Assembly (NCBI RefSeq): GCF_002257705.1
Contig: NZ_LSLK01000109.1
Location: 1-64,000 of the forward strand
DNA from: Sporomusa silvacetica DSM 10669
Lineage (GTDB): Bacteria > Bacillota > Negativicutes > Sporomusales > Sporomusaceae
Direction of reading: 5' to 3'
DNA: 64,000 nt
The notes beneath the pieces were generated by a model. It searched no databases. It saw nothing but the letters and a program-made list of their open reading frames with translations, and was not told the DNA's origin. Of the stretch, positions 44,898 to 53,510 are shown in pieces. The position numbers were made by a program, and so were the translations under genes. How positions within the stretch are numbered: the stretch's first letter is position 1; every line of letters begins with the position of its first letter.

Positions 44898-45941
44898 GTG
44901 GCAGATAAAAAAACAGTAAAATTGCTGATAACAGGAATTATCGGCGTAGTAGTGGCAGGAGCAATTGCTTATGGCGCGTATCAGGGCAATAATCCGGCTG
45001 CTGCCGGGGGAAATGGAGCCAAAGCTGGCGACGACGGCTTGATTCCTATTCGGACAATATCGCAGACAGCCTGCAGTTCCACACCATGGATAGTAACCGA
45101 TCAATTGGGCTTTTTCAAAGAAGAAGGACTTAAGGTAGTTTATACTGGGGATACGCAGCCTAACCAGATTATTCCGTCCATTCTGAACGGGAATAATGAC
45201 GTTAGCAACGCCCATCCCAATTCCCTTGCTGTTGCTATTGCCGGCGGCGCTAAGATCAAAGGGGTAGTGAAAGCCGGAATTGATCCCTTCCCGGAGCAAG
45301 ATCCCAAACTGCGTCATATGAATTGGTATATCAATCCGAATGTCACGCCTGATATTAAGAATTTTGCCGACTTAAACAAAATAGAGGGCAAGGTTAAATT
45401 TTCGATTATTACCAATAACCAATGTTCCGACTTCCTGGCAAATAACATTGCTGACCATAATGGGGTTCCCCGTAATAAAATTGAGTGGGTGACTATGCCG
45501 GATGTGCAGGCTGTACAGGCGCTGAAACAAGGGCTGGTAGCCGTAGCGGGTGTGCATCCGCCGTTCTACAAATTGATGGAGGATGCGGGTATGGTCAAGA
45601 TCGCGGATAGTCTGGACGCCGGGTTTGGTCAGGCCGGCGGCGTTGGCTACTATTACTTCACTACAGATTTCATTGATAAAAATCCTGAAGTTGTCCGCAA
45701 ATTTGCACGCGCTATAGTTAAAGGGCAAATATGGGCTAATGAACATCCGGAAGAAGCTCGTAAAATGACGGAGGATTGGATCAAGGTGCCGGTGAGTGCC
45801 ACTCACTATTATGCCGGAGATAAGGATATCAGTCCGGAAATGGTCAAGCCGTGGATTGAGGACTTGGAAAATGCCGGTGTAATTCCTAAAGGAAAGGTTA
45901 CGGTAGAAGACTTAGTTGATCTTAGGTTTACCGGCAAATAA
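44898..45941 (+). CDS. NitT/TauT-type substrate-binding protein 2
   Basis: 347 aa. A single N-terminal hydrophobic segment (about 8-28) acts as signal or membrane anchor; there is no lipobox Cys, unlike the protein at 31065. The binding fold shows ISQTACSSTPWIVTDQLGFF, GNNDVSNAHPNSLAVAIAGG and EHPEEARKMTEDWIKVP. Nearly identical to 46156, a tandem duplicate. GTG 44898 follows AAAGGAGG. Ligand unknown. Confidence 0.87.
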   Translation: MADKKTVKLLITGIIGVVVAGAIAYGAYQGNNPAAAGGNGAKAGDDGLIPIRTISQTACSSTPWIVTDQLGFFKEEGLKVVYTGDTQPNQIIPSILNGNNDVSNAHPNSLAVAIAGGAKIKGVVKAGIDPFPEQDPKLRHMNWYINPNVTPDIKNFADLNKIEGKVKFSIITNNQCSDFLANNIADHNGVPRNKIEWVTMPDVQAVQALKQGLVAVAGVHPPFYKLMEDAGMVKIADSLDAGFGQAGGVGYYYFTTDFIDKNPEVVRKFARAIVKGQIWANEHPEEARKMTEDWIKVPVSATHYYAGDKDISPEMVKPWIEDLENAGVIPKGKVTVEDLVDLRFTGK

Positions 45942-45956
45942 AAGTAAAACTTTATA

Positions 45957-46030
45957 CGCTGATTGGTTGTTAAACTAAAGGCTGGCGGATATTCTTGGTA
46001 TGGCGAGATTATCTTACCAGCCTTTTTTGT
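45957..46030 (+). promoter_or_regulatory. Leader copy P (duplicate of N)
   Basis: CTGATTGG, P1 GGTT-GTTA-AACT, AAGGCTGG, hairpin closing at CCAGCC, then TTTTTTG. About 80 percent like copy N, including the downstream AGGAGGTG without a gene. Confidence 0.78.
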
Positions 46031-46086
46031 ACATATGAGGAGGTGCTTTCTTACCGTTAACATTTAATTGTATTCCCTTCTATCGG

Positions 46087-46130
46087 GGCTGATCAGTGAA
46101 TTAACTGAAGGCCACAGAAATAGCCAGCTA
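46087..46130 (+). promoter_or_regulatory. Leader copy Q (duplicate of O, terminator lost)
   Basis: CTGATCAGT, P1 CAGT...ACTG, AAGGCCACAGAAATAGCCAGCTA matches O up to the loop, but the 3' strand of the terminator is replaced by the ribosome-site region of the next gene. It cannot terminate transcription. Confidence 0.75.
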
Positions 46131-46155
46131 GAAACGCTAAAGGGGGCTACGTATT

Positions 46156-47205
46156 GTGGCAGATAAAAAAACAGTGAAATTGGTAATAACAGGAATTCTT
46201 GGTGTAGTAGTGGCAGGGGCAATTGCCTATGGCGCGTATCAGGGCAATAATCCGGCCAATGCCGGGCAAAATGGAGCCCAGGGCTCTGGTGATGACGGTT
46301 TGATTCCTATCCGGACAATATCACAGACTGCTTGCGGTTCCACACCATGGGTAGTAACTGATCTATTAGGCTTTTTCAAGGAAGAGGGACTTAAGGTAGT
46401 TTATACCGGGGATACGCAGCCTAACCAGATTATCCCTTCGATTCTGAACGGAAATAATGATGTTAGCGGCGCTCATCCCAATTCACTTGCTGTCGCTATT
46501 GCCGGCGGTGCTAAGATCAAAGGTGTAGTGAAATCCGGAATTGATCCTTTACCGGAGCAAGACCCCAAACTGCGTCATATGAATTGGTACATCAATCCGA
46601 ATGTTACTCCGGAAATTAAGAGCTTTGCCGACTTAAATAAGCTGGAAGGCAGGATTAAATTTTCGATCATTACCAATAATCAGTGCTCTGACTTTCTGGC
46701 AAATAACATTGCTGACCATAATGGGGTTCCCCGCAATAAAATTGAGTGGGTGACTATGCCGGATGTGCAGGCTGTACAGGCGCTGAAACAAGGGCTGGTA
46801 ACCGTAGGCGGGGTGCATCCGCCATTCTACAAATTGATGGAGGATGCGGGCATGGTGAAGATCGCGGATAGTCTGGACGCTGGTTTTGGCCAGGGGGGCG
46901 GCGTCGGCTACTATTACTTCACTACTGATTTCATCGAGAAAAATCCTGAGGTTGTCCGTAAATTTGCGCGTGCTATAGTTAAAGGGCAAAAATGGGCTAA
47001 TGAACATCCGGAAGAAGCCCGTAAGATGACGGAGGATTGGATCAAGGTGCCGGTGAGTGCCACACATTATTATGCCGGAGATACAGATATTAGTCCGGAA
47101 ATGGTCAAGCCGTGGATTGAGGACTTGGAAAATGCCGGTGTAATTCCTAAAGGGAAGGTAACGGTAGACGATTTGCTTGATCTTAAAGTAGTTTACGGTA
47201 AGTGA
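46156..47205 (+). CDS. NitT/TauT-type substrate-binding protein 3 (tandem duplicate)
   Basis: 349 aa, roughly 90 percent identical to 44898 over its whole length, including the anchor segment and DAGFGQ-GGVGYYYFTTDF. Differences cluster in the linker after the anchor and at the C-terminus. The duplication carried leader N/O with it as P/Q. GTG 46156 follows AAAGGGGGCTAC. The stop codon lies inside the first bases of the REP-like repeat. Confidence 0.87.
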   Translation: MADKKTVKLVITGILGVVVAGAIAYGAYQGNNPANAGQNGAQGSGDDGLIPIRTISQTACGSTPWVVTDLLGFFKEEGLKVVYTGDTQPNQIIPSILNGNNDVSGAHPNSLAVAIAGGAKIKGVVKSGIDPLPEQDPKLRHMNWYINPNVTPEIKSFADLNKLEGRIKFSIITNNQCSDFLANNIADHNGVPRNKIEWVTMPDVQAVQALKQGLVTVGGVHPPFYKLMEDAGMVKIADSLDAGFGQGGGVGYYYFTTDFIEKNPEVVRKFARAIVKGQKWANEHPEEARKMTEDWIKVPVSATHYYAGDTDISPEMVKPWIEDLENAGVIPKGKVTVDDLLDLKVVYGK

Positions 47206-47312
47206 ACTTGTTTCAGCATAGCTGAAACATTGGGGATTCAGGTGGAGAGTCTACTCCACCTGAATTAACGCCGCCTGTAGAGGCGGGAGTCTTGACTCGC
47301 GTACTAAGATAA
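47202..47312 (+). repeat. REP-like triple-palindrome repeat, copy 2
   Basis: Same three palindromes and flanks as 26128-26236, starting exactly at the stop codon of the binding-protein gene. Both copies lie just upstream of an alpha-type nitrogenase-like gene. Confidence 0.85.
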
Positions 47313-47359
47313 AGTAGTTGGAACAGTTCTGGAAAACGTATTATAGATAAAGAAAAAAA

Positions 47360-47402
47360 GGAATGCCTGCTGATATTGTATTAGTTGGCATTCCGAATTT
47401 TT
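47360..47402 (+). terminator. Hairpin with T-run just upstream of NifD3
   Basis: GGAATGCC (47360-47367) pairs with GGCATTCC (47387-47394), followed by GAATTTTTG. It could end the binding-protein transcript or attenuate NifD3; it lacks the TGAY/P1 part of the leader family. Confidence 0.6.
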
Positions 47403-47433
47403 GAATATAGGAATAATGAGGAGGATGAGAGCT

Positions 47434-48900
47434 ATGGCAATAAATTTGAATCATTCTGAAGTACCGACAAGAGAGAATAGGCTAGGTTCTATTACCGGCT
47501 ATCAAGGCACAATACGGGATTTGGTAGAGCAGGCTTCTTGCGGGTCGCTGCGCAATAAGGAGCGGTGCTTCAGCCAAGCCAGCGCTTGCAGTTCGGGCTG
47601 TGCCCAAGGTCAGCTTTCACGCATTGTGGATGCTGCAGTGGTCAATCATGGTCCGGTAGGCTGCGCTGCAGATACGGTAGCCGGCAATACTGTTAATAAG
47701 TGGGGGCAGCATATTCGCGGCTGGGAGCATAAAAATATCCAGCTGATCAATACAAACATGGTAGAGGAAGATACCGTTTTCGGCGCTGTGAATAAATTAC
47801 GTGAAGCCGTTCAAGAAGCATATAAACGTTTTAATCCCAAGGCTATTTTTATTACTACTTCCTGCGTATCAGGAATTATTGGCGAAGATATCCAGAGTGT
47901 AATTGAGGAGTTGCAAGACGAAATCCCGGTCCCAATTGGTTCAGTACACTGCGAGGGTTTTCGTTCTAAGATATGGGCTACCGGCTTTGATGCAGCCTTC
48001 CACGCTGTTTTGACGACACTGGTCAAACCGCCGGAGAAAAAATCCAATACTGTAAACGTAATTAATTTTAATGGCAGTGCCCGTAAACAGATTGCGGAAA
48101 TGTTGGCTCCTTTTGGGCTGGAACCGGTATTTTTACTGCCGTACAGCTCTGTGGAACAGTTAACACATCTCTCTGAGGCTGTGGCGACGATTAGCATTTG
48201 CGGAACGTTAGGCAGTTACATTGGAAATGCACTTGAGCAACAATATGGTGTTCCCTATGTAAAAACCTTACAGCCCCACGGTCTTGCGGGGATGAATAGT
48301 TGGTTGCGCGGTTTAGGCGCGGTTATTGGTAAGGAGGCGGAAGTAGAGGAATATATTCGGCTACAGGAAGAACGTATTGCCCCGGAACTGGCGGAAATAC
48401 GAAGCCGATTGAAAGGCTACAAAGCAGTTGTCGGCATGGGACCGAGTTTTGGGCAAAACTACATCCGGACATTGCGGGAATTGGGTATTGATGTGATATG
48501 GGGTTCTACCTGGCATTTTGACCCTCAGCATGATAATGGTTCCTGCCCGGCATCTGCCCAATACTTAGTCGATGGCGAGGAAAATATTCCCATAAGTGTG
48601 GCCGACCAGCAGAATTTTGAGGTAATTAATTTGCTAAACCGTTTAAAGCCTGACCTCTATGTAGCCCGTCACGGCGGTACCACCGTATGGGCGACGAAAT
48701 TAGGCATACCCTCCATTATGATCAATGATGAGTACACGGCCTACGGGTATCAGGGGCTGATTGACTTTGGCTATCGAATTGTTGATGCATTGACCAATCG
48801 TAGCCTTGCTAAGAACTTAGCAGCCAGAGTAAAACTTCCGTACACTGACTGGTGGATGCAGCAAGACAGCTTTGCCCTTTTGCAGGAAGCAGCCCGGTAG
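47434..48900 (+). CDS. Nitrogenase-like component-1 alpha subunit 3
   Basis: 488 aa. P-cluster-type cysteines at about 52 (SACSS), 77 (GPVGC) and 144 (TTSC); Cys256 in TISICGTLGSYI aligns with cofactor ligand Cys275. The His442 position reads MINDEYTAYGYQG, without His, as in alpha-2. It probably pairs with beta-3 (41836), 4 kb upstream. ATG 47434 follows GAGGAGGATGAGAGCT; a frame from 47401 would start inside the terminator. Confidence 0.87.
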   Translation: MAINLNHSEVPTRENRLGSITGYQGTIRDLVEQASCGSLRNKERCFSQASACSSGCAQGQLSRIVDAAVVNHGPVGCAADTVAGNTVNKWGQHIRGWEHKNIQLINTNMVEEDTVFGAVNKLREAVQEAYKRFNPKAIFITTSCVSGIIGEDIQSVIEELQDEIPVPIGSVHCEGFRSKIWATGFDAAFHAVLTTLVKPPEKKSNTVNVINFNGSARKQIAEMLAPFGLEPVFLLPYSSVEQLTHLSEAVATISICGTLGSYIGNALEQQYGVPYVKTLQPHGLAGMNSWLRGLGAVIGKEAEVEEYIRLQEERIAPELAEIRSRLKGYKAVVGMGPSFGQNYIRTLRELGIDVIWGSTWHFDPQHDNGSCPASAQYLVDGEENIPISVADQQNFEVINLLNRLKPDLYVARHGGTTVWATKLGIPSIMINDEYTAYGYQGLIDFGYRIVDALTNRSLAKNLAARVKLPYTDWWMQQDSFALLQEAAR

Positions 48901-48953
48901 TTTCTCTGAGTGAATAAATTGTGTAGTCCATATAGTATAAAGGGGGAACAAAA

Positions 48954-50033
48954 TTGACAAGAACCAGTTATTCTGATGAAATGACTCCTAAAGAACGAAT
49001 GGAGGCAGTACTATCAGGTAAACCTTTTGACAGAATCCCCTGCAGTATCAATCCCAGTTATCATGCGGCAAAATTAACGGGAGTTAAGCATTGGGAGTGC
49101 TATTTTTCGGCAGAAAAAATCGCAGAGGTTCAACTGGCCTCACACCAAATATTTGGTGTTGAAGCTGTGATTACCGGACCCGGTTTGCATGGGATTGCTG
49201 AAGCTGCAGGCAGTACAGTCGTGTACCCGAAAGAAGAGAATTCTCCGTACATCAGTGAATTTGCCATACAAGAAGAAGGCGACTTAGGTCGCCTGGGTAT
49301 TCCTAATCCGTGGGCGAAGGGGCGCTTGCCGATTCATTTGACGGCATTGCAGATTTTGATGGATCGTGTGGGCACAGAAGTGCCTGTCACAACCAATGTG
49401 GCCGGGCCGTTTACCGTGGCGGCCAACTTAAGAGGGACTGAAACTTTTTTACGGGATTTGTACCAAACCCCGGTGTTTGCTCATCGCTTGCTGCGCTATG
49501 CATTGGAAAGCACACTTGCTTATGTACAGGAGGCGGCAAAAATAGGAGTAAAAATTAATATTGCTGACCCCACAGCATCCACAAGTTTGATTAGTCCCCG
49601 GCATTTTTATGAATATGCATTTCCTTATCTAAGCGAACTGATCAGTCAGATCAAAAGACTTACCGGCAGCGCTCCGTCGCTCCATATCTGCGGCAACACA
49701 AAAAAAATATGGCAGCACATGGCTGACACCGGAGCGGGGATATTGAGTCTGGATGATACGATTGATTTAGCGGACGCGAAGGTTACGGTAGGCAATCGGA
49801 CGGCGTTGTTGGGAAATGTTAAGCCCACGGCTACCATGTTTTTAGGAAAGCCGGCAGATGTGGTTCGAGAAGCTAAGGAATGTCTGCGCAAAGCCTATGA
49901 CAATCCCAAAGGTTATATTTTGGCACTTGGCTGCGGGCTGCCGATGAAAGCCCCGGTAGAAAATGTTCATGCATTATTTCAGGCGGCCAGAAAATTTGGC
50001 CGGTATCCCGTTAACCCGGAAAGCTGGAATTAG
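48954..50033 (+). CDS. UroD-type (MtaA/CmuA family) methyltransferase 2
   Basis: 359 aa. Opening MTPKERMEAVLSGKPFDRIP, zinc motifs LHICGNTKKIW and ALGCGLPMKAP. TTG 48954 follows GGGGGAACAAAA. It follows alpha-3 by 53 bases, probably one transcript, which ties UroD-type methyl transfer to the nitrogenase-like enzyme. Closest relative in the window is the minus-strand gene at 51585. Confidence 0.87.
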   Translation: MTRTSYSDEMTPKERMEAVLSGKPFDRIPCSINPSYHAAKLTGVKHWECYFSAEKIAEVQLASHQIFGVEAVITGPGLHGIAEAAGSTVVYPKEENSPYISEFAIQEEGDLGRLGIPNPWAKGRLPIHLTALQILMDRVGTEVPVTTNVAGPFTVAANLRGTETFLRDLYQTPVFAHRLLRYALESTLAYVQEAAKIGVKINIADPTASTSLISPRHFYEYAFPYLSELISQIKRLTGSAPSLHICGNTKKIWQHMADTGAGILSLDDTIDLADAKVTVGNRTALLGNVKPTATMFLGKPADVVREAKECLRKAYDNPKGYILALGCGLPMKAPVENVHALFQAARKFGRYPVNPESWN

Positions 50034-50048
50034 AATAGGAGCAATGTC

Positions 50049-50462
50049 CTATTCCGCCGCTGTTACGAAGCTGCGCCATTCGCTCCAGGTATTGCCGCAA
50101 CCCACGCGATAAAAATAGCTGGTTCCCGGTTTTAGTCTAGTAATCGTTGACGAATACATTTGAATGGGTCCGGCAGGAGTCGAACGTTTTGTCGGTTCGG
50201 CTGTGATTGTTTTGACATCATAGGGAGTGGGATGCTTGCTGGTGATTTCTGCATATTGCACATGGCAGTATTCTGTATCGCAATCCATTCGCCAAGTAAT
50301 GGTCAGGCTAGTCTGCGGATTATTCGTACATGTTATTTTGATTTGCTCAGGATAGGCAGTAGCTAAGGTTATATCGGAGAAAAAAGGGACACCGGGCAGG
50401 CCGGACAGGCTGGCGACTAAGGTTATGATCAGGGCAACGTGTTTATACTTTAAACCAAACAT
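50049..50462 (-). CDS. Secreted purple-acid-phosphatase N-terminal/fibronectin-III-like domain protein
   Basis: 137 aa. A signal peptide or anchor (about 5-25) is followed by one beta-sandwich domain: PEQIKITCTNNPQTSLTITW, a YxEI strand and LKPGTSYFYRVGCGNTWSEW. This is the N-terminal domain of purple acid phosphatases, but the metallophosphatase domain is missing, so it is either a truncated gene or a stand-alone module. It lies antisense between two plus-strand genes. AAAAGGAGTGG precedes ATG 50462. Confidence 0.7.
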   Translation of the reverse strand: MFGLKYKHVALIITLVASLSGLPGVPFFSDITLATAYPEQIKITCTNNPQTSLTITWRMDCDTEYCHVQYAEITSKHPTPYDVKTITAEPTKRSTPAGPIQMYSSTITRLKPGTSYFYRVGCGNTWSEWRSFVTAAE

Positions 50463-50597
50463 AGTGATTGCCACTCCTTTTTAAAAAAGTCGGTTGTCAT
50501 ACTATTCTTATTGTATAAAAGTGTCATGAGTAAAGAAAACGCAAAATAGATGCTTTTGTGTATATCTATCTCGTGGAGGAAGTGGTCAGCTAGATAT

Positions 50598-51383
50598 ATG
50601 AGGAAAGAAACCGTGAAAACTGGCATAAAATATATTGGTGATCAATTTATAAATAGCTTAGGTATTATTATGTTATTGCTGGTGTGGGAATTTGCACCAC
50701 GATATGGGTTAGTGGATAGACAGTTTTTTCCTCCTTTTTCCCAGGTCCTATTGTATCTTGGCAAGCTTGCCGCGAGTGGCGTTTTGTTCATCCATATAGC
50801 GGCAAGTTTGCAAAGAATTTTTCTCGGATTAGTACTGGCTGCAATTATTGCAGTACCTGCTGGTATTATTTTAGGAGGCGTTTTTCCTGCTTTATCCCGG
50901 AACTTAATGCGACTATTCCGTCTGCTTGAGCAAGTAAATGCTTTGCCGTTATCTTTAATTTTTATTTTATTTTTTGGGATTGGTGAGCTTGTTAAAGTCT
51001 TCATTATCTTTTGGTCAACTATCTGGCCAATTCTTTTTACAACAATTGCCGGTGTTCGGCACGTGGACCCACTCTATATTAACATGGCCCGTTCTCTTGG
51101 CGCCAATAGGCTGGAGATTTTTAGCAAAGTAATTTTACCGGCGGCAGCACCGGCCATTTTTACCGGTATACGATCTGGTGCAACCTATGCTTTTTTTATT
51201 CTCATTGCTGCTGAATCCATGGGTGCCTATTATGGTGTGGGACGCTTGATTCGCAGCTCGACCTTTGGCGCAGTTATCGTTATTGCTTTACTGGGAATGA
51301 GTTTGAACTACTTACTGCATTCTATTGAAAATAGTTTTTTAGATTGGAAGAAAAATCTTCGCGACAATGATAGCGTAACCTAA
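50598..51383 (+). CDS. NitT/TauT-type permease 4 (orphan)
   Basis: 261 aa, WEFAPRYGLVDRQF and coupling segment NMARSLGANRLEIFSKVILP. Cut off from the upstream operon by the antisense phosphatase-domain gene and followed by two hairpins. No leader element or partner gene is adjacent. Start is uncertain: ATG 50598 or GTG 50613, the latter after GAGGAAAG. Confidence 0.85.
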   Translation: MRKETVKTGIKYIGDQFINSLGIIMLLLVWEFAPRYGLVDRQFFPPFSQVLLYLGKLAASGVLFIHIAASLQRIFLGLVLAAIIAVPAGIILGGVFPALSRNLMRLFRLLEQVNALPLSLIFILFFGIGELVKVFIIFWSTIWPILFTTIAGVRHVDPLYINMARSLGANRLEIFSKVILPAAAPAIFTGIRSGATYAFFILIAAESMGAYYGVGRLIRSSTFGAVIVIALLGMSLNYLLHSIENSFLDWKKNLRDNDSVT

Positions 51384-51403
51384 ACTGTACATGCTAAAAA
51401 CGG

Positions 51404-51445
51404 GAAGCCGGATTCCTTGTTGTGAATCCAGCTTCTTGTTTTGTT
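51404..51445 (+). terminator. Terminator after permease 4
   Basis: GAAGCCGGATTC (51404-51415) pairs with GAATCCAGCTTC (51424-51435), followed by TTGTTTTGTTT. Confidence 0.75.
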
Positions 51446-51511
51446 TGTACAACAAAGAAAAAACCCGATATTTCTTATCCAGATGGAAAGTATAACTTTC
51501 CCTGGATTGAA

Positions 51512-51567
51512 CGACTAAGGCTTCTGCCGACGTCCTAAAGGACTTGGCAGAAGCCAAGTCTTTTCTT
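51512..51567 (+). terminator. Second hairpin between convergent genes
   Basis: GACTaaGGCTTCTGCC at 51512 pairs with GGCAGAAGCCaaGTC ending at 51560, then TTTTCTT. The inner GTCCT/AGGAC extends the stem. Confidence 0.7.
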
Positions 51568-51584
51568 ATAGTGTTGCTTTTTTC

Positions 51585-52655
51585 TTAAAATAGTTCAGGA
51601 TTAAGGGGATATTGCCCATACTTGCGTACCGCGCCTACAAGCGCATGAATATTCTCCGGCGGTGTATCAATCGGCAAGCCGCAGCCGAGTTGTACAATAT
51701 ACCCTTTCGGATTATCAAAAGCCTGCCGCAGTCCTTGTTTTACGTCTGCCACCACATCTTCCGGTTTTCCTTGATACATGGCTTCGGACGGGCGTATATT
51801 CCCGGCAATAATGACCCGATCTCCTACCGCCCGCTTTACTTCAGACAAATCAATTTTGTCTTCAATACTCAATGCGCCGGCGCCGGTATCAGCCATAGCC
51901 TGCCAGATCTTTTTTGTATTGCCGCAGATATGTAGTGTTGGCGAAGAGCCGCCAGCTGCTTTGATGGCGTCAATCAGTTTTTTGGCATACGGGAAAGCGT
52001 ATTCCCGGTAATGCGTGGCGCTAATTAAACTGCCTGAAGCAACCGGATCTGAGATGCTAACTGCTACTCCTAGGTTAAGGGCCTTCTTTATTACGGCTAT
52101 CGTATTATCGAGGGCAAATTGGAGAAGGCGGTGGACAAGTTCAGGTTGGGAATATAGGTCACGCATAAATAGTTCCACTCCCCGCAAGGTTGCTGCCGTA
52201 CTGAAAGGAGCCCGAACTCCGATTGAGACAGGGACTTCATTCCCAAGCTCATCGAGCAGTATCTCAGCAGCCCGGAAAATCAGTAGTAAATGTTCATTTT
52301 TTTCCGCATTTAACGGCTGCAGGTGGTGAAGATCAGAATATTTTTTTACAAGCTGTCCAGCTATGTAGGGCGAACTTTGCTGCGGATACTCAACATGTCC
52401 GCCCATAGCGTGAACAATACCGAGAATTGCTGATACGCCCACGAAATCGTGTCCGTAGGTTTTGTAGGCCGCAATTTGGGCTTCGGCCATTTTTTCTGCC
52501 GACAGATGATATTCCGCAACGGTGATCCCGGTTACTCTGGCGGCATGCGCTGATAAAGAGGGATTGCAGGGTACCCGGTCATAGGGTTTGCCTTCCTGTA
52601 ATGCCGCTATTCTTTCTTTGGGAGTCATTTCATTTTTAAATTTAGTAGTACTCAC
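51585..52655 (-). CDS. UroD-type (MtaA/CmuA family) methyltransferase 3
   Basis: 356 aa. EMTPKERIAALQEGKPYDRV opening, zinc motifs LHICGNTKKIWQ and QLGCGLPIDTP. GTG 52655 follows AAAGGAGA. Third gene of a minus-strand operon behind leader R, after two permeases. Similar to the gene at 48954 along its whole length. Confidence 0.87.
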   Translation of the reverse strand: MSTTKFKNEMTPKERIAALQEGKPYDRVPCNPSLSAHAARVTGITVAEYHLSAEKMAEAQIAAYKTYGHDFVGVSAILGIVHAMGGHVEYPQQSSPYIAGQLVKKYSDLHHLQPLNAEKNEHLLLIFRAAEILLDELGNEVPVSIGVRAPFSTAATLRGVELFMRDLYSQPELVHRLLQFALDNTIAVIKKALNLGVAVSISDPVASGSLISATHYREYAFPYAKKLIDAIKAAGGSSPTLHICGNTKKIWQAMADTGAGALSIEDKIDLSEVKRAVGDRVIIAGNIRPSEAMYQGKPEDVVADVKQGLRQAFDNPKGYIVQLGCGLPIDTPPENIHALVGAVRKYGQYPLNPELF

Positions 52656-52721
52656 TTTTTATGAAGTCTCCTTTACTGGTCGTTTTTTCCTTAGTTCAAT
52701 CTCTGCTAACTGTTGTGACTG

Positions 52722-53483
52722 TTAGCAAGGTTCACTCCATACTATAATTTTCTTTTCCAGATATTTTACAATGGAATCAATAGTAATGCTTAATACGGCA
52801 ATAACCACAGCACCGGAGAAGATCCACTCAATATTGTAGTTCTCCTGGCTGTTTATAAGAAACCACCCCAAACCTGAACTTGATCCCATCATTTCGGCAG
52901 CAATGAGCAGAAAAAAAGAATATCCCGCACTCAAACGCAAACCAGTGAAAATGGATGGTCCTGCTGCCGGCAGTACGACCTTGTAAAACAGTGACCAACG
53001 CGTCAGGCCAAACGATCGGGCCGCTTTCAACAGGTCAGCGTCTACATGACGGATTCCAGCAGCCGTATTGAATAAAACCGGCCAAATACAAATCCACGCA
53101 ATAATCGCAAGCTTAGCTGCTTCGCCAATTCCCAGAAATAATATAATCACATGAAATAAAATATAGGGATTGGCCTGCGCCGCTATGTCAAACATGGGCT
53201 CTAATGCAGTTTCTAGCTTGCGGAACCAGCCACCCATGACAAAACCTAAGGGAATACCAATTGCCACCGCAATCGCAAGCCCTCCTATGGATCGCTGCAA
53301 ACTAATTGCAATATGAGGAACAAGCGCCCCGGAAATGAGCAGCTTGGCAATGGCTAGCAGCACAGTAGAAAAAGCAGGTATAAACATGGTATTGACCAGC
53401 CCGAACCGGGCTGATAGTTCCCACACCAAAATAAAAGTGACAATGGCAATCGTATTTGTAAACACCGTTTTCAATGCTTGCAT
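52722..53483 (-). CDS. NitT/TauT-type permease 6
   Basis: 253 aa, WELSARFGLVNTMF and coupling segment KAARSFGLTRWSLFYKVVLP. ATG follows AGGAGGGCGG. Lies 27 bases after permease 5; the pair may form a heterodimeric channel. No ATPase or binding-protein gene in this operon. Confidence 0.9.
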   Translation of the reverse strand: MQALKTVFTNTIAIVTFILVWELSARFGLVNTMFIPAFSTVLLAIAKLLISGALVPHIAISLQRSIGGLAIAVAIGIPLGFVMGGWFRKLETALEPMFDIAAQANPYILFHVIILFLGIGEAAKLAIIAWICIWPVLFNTAAGIRHVDADLLKAARSFGLTRWSLFYKVVLPAAGPSIFTGLRLSAGYSFFLLIAAEMMGSSSGLGWFLINSQENYNIEWIFSGAVVIAVLSITIDSIVKYLEKKIIVWSEPC

Positions 53484-53510
53484 GTAATCCGCCCTCCTAT
53501 TGAGTCCGCG

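Noticed and set aside
26128..47312. CRISPR-like or integron-like repeats
   Set aside because: Only two copies 21 kb apart, internal palindromes, no spacers and no cas or integrase genes.
20271..52655. hemE (uroporphyrinogen decarboxylase) genes
   Set aside because: The Zn-ligand motifs (HICGN, GCGLP-type) and the MTPKER opening identify MtaA/CmuA-type methyltransferases; there are no other heme genes nearby.
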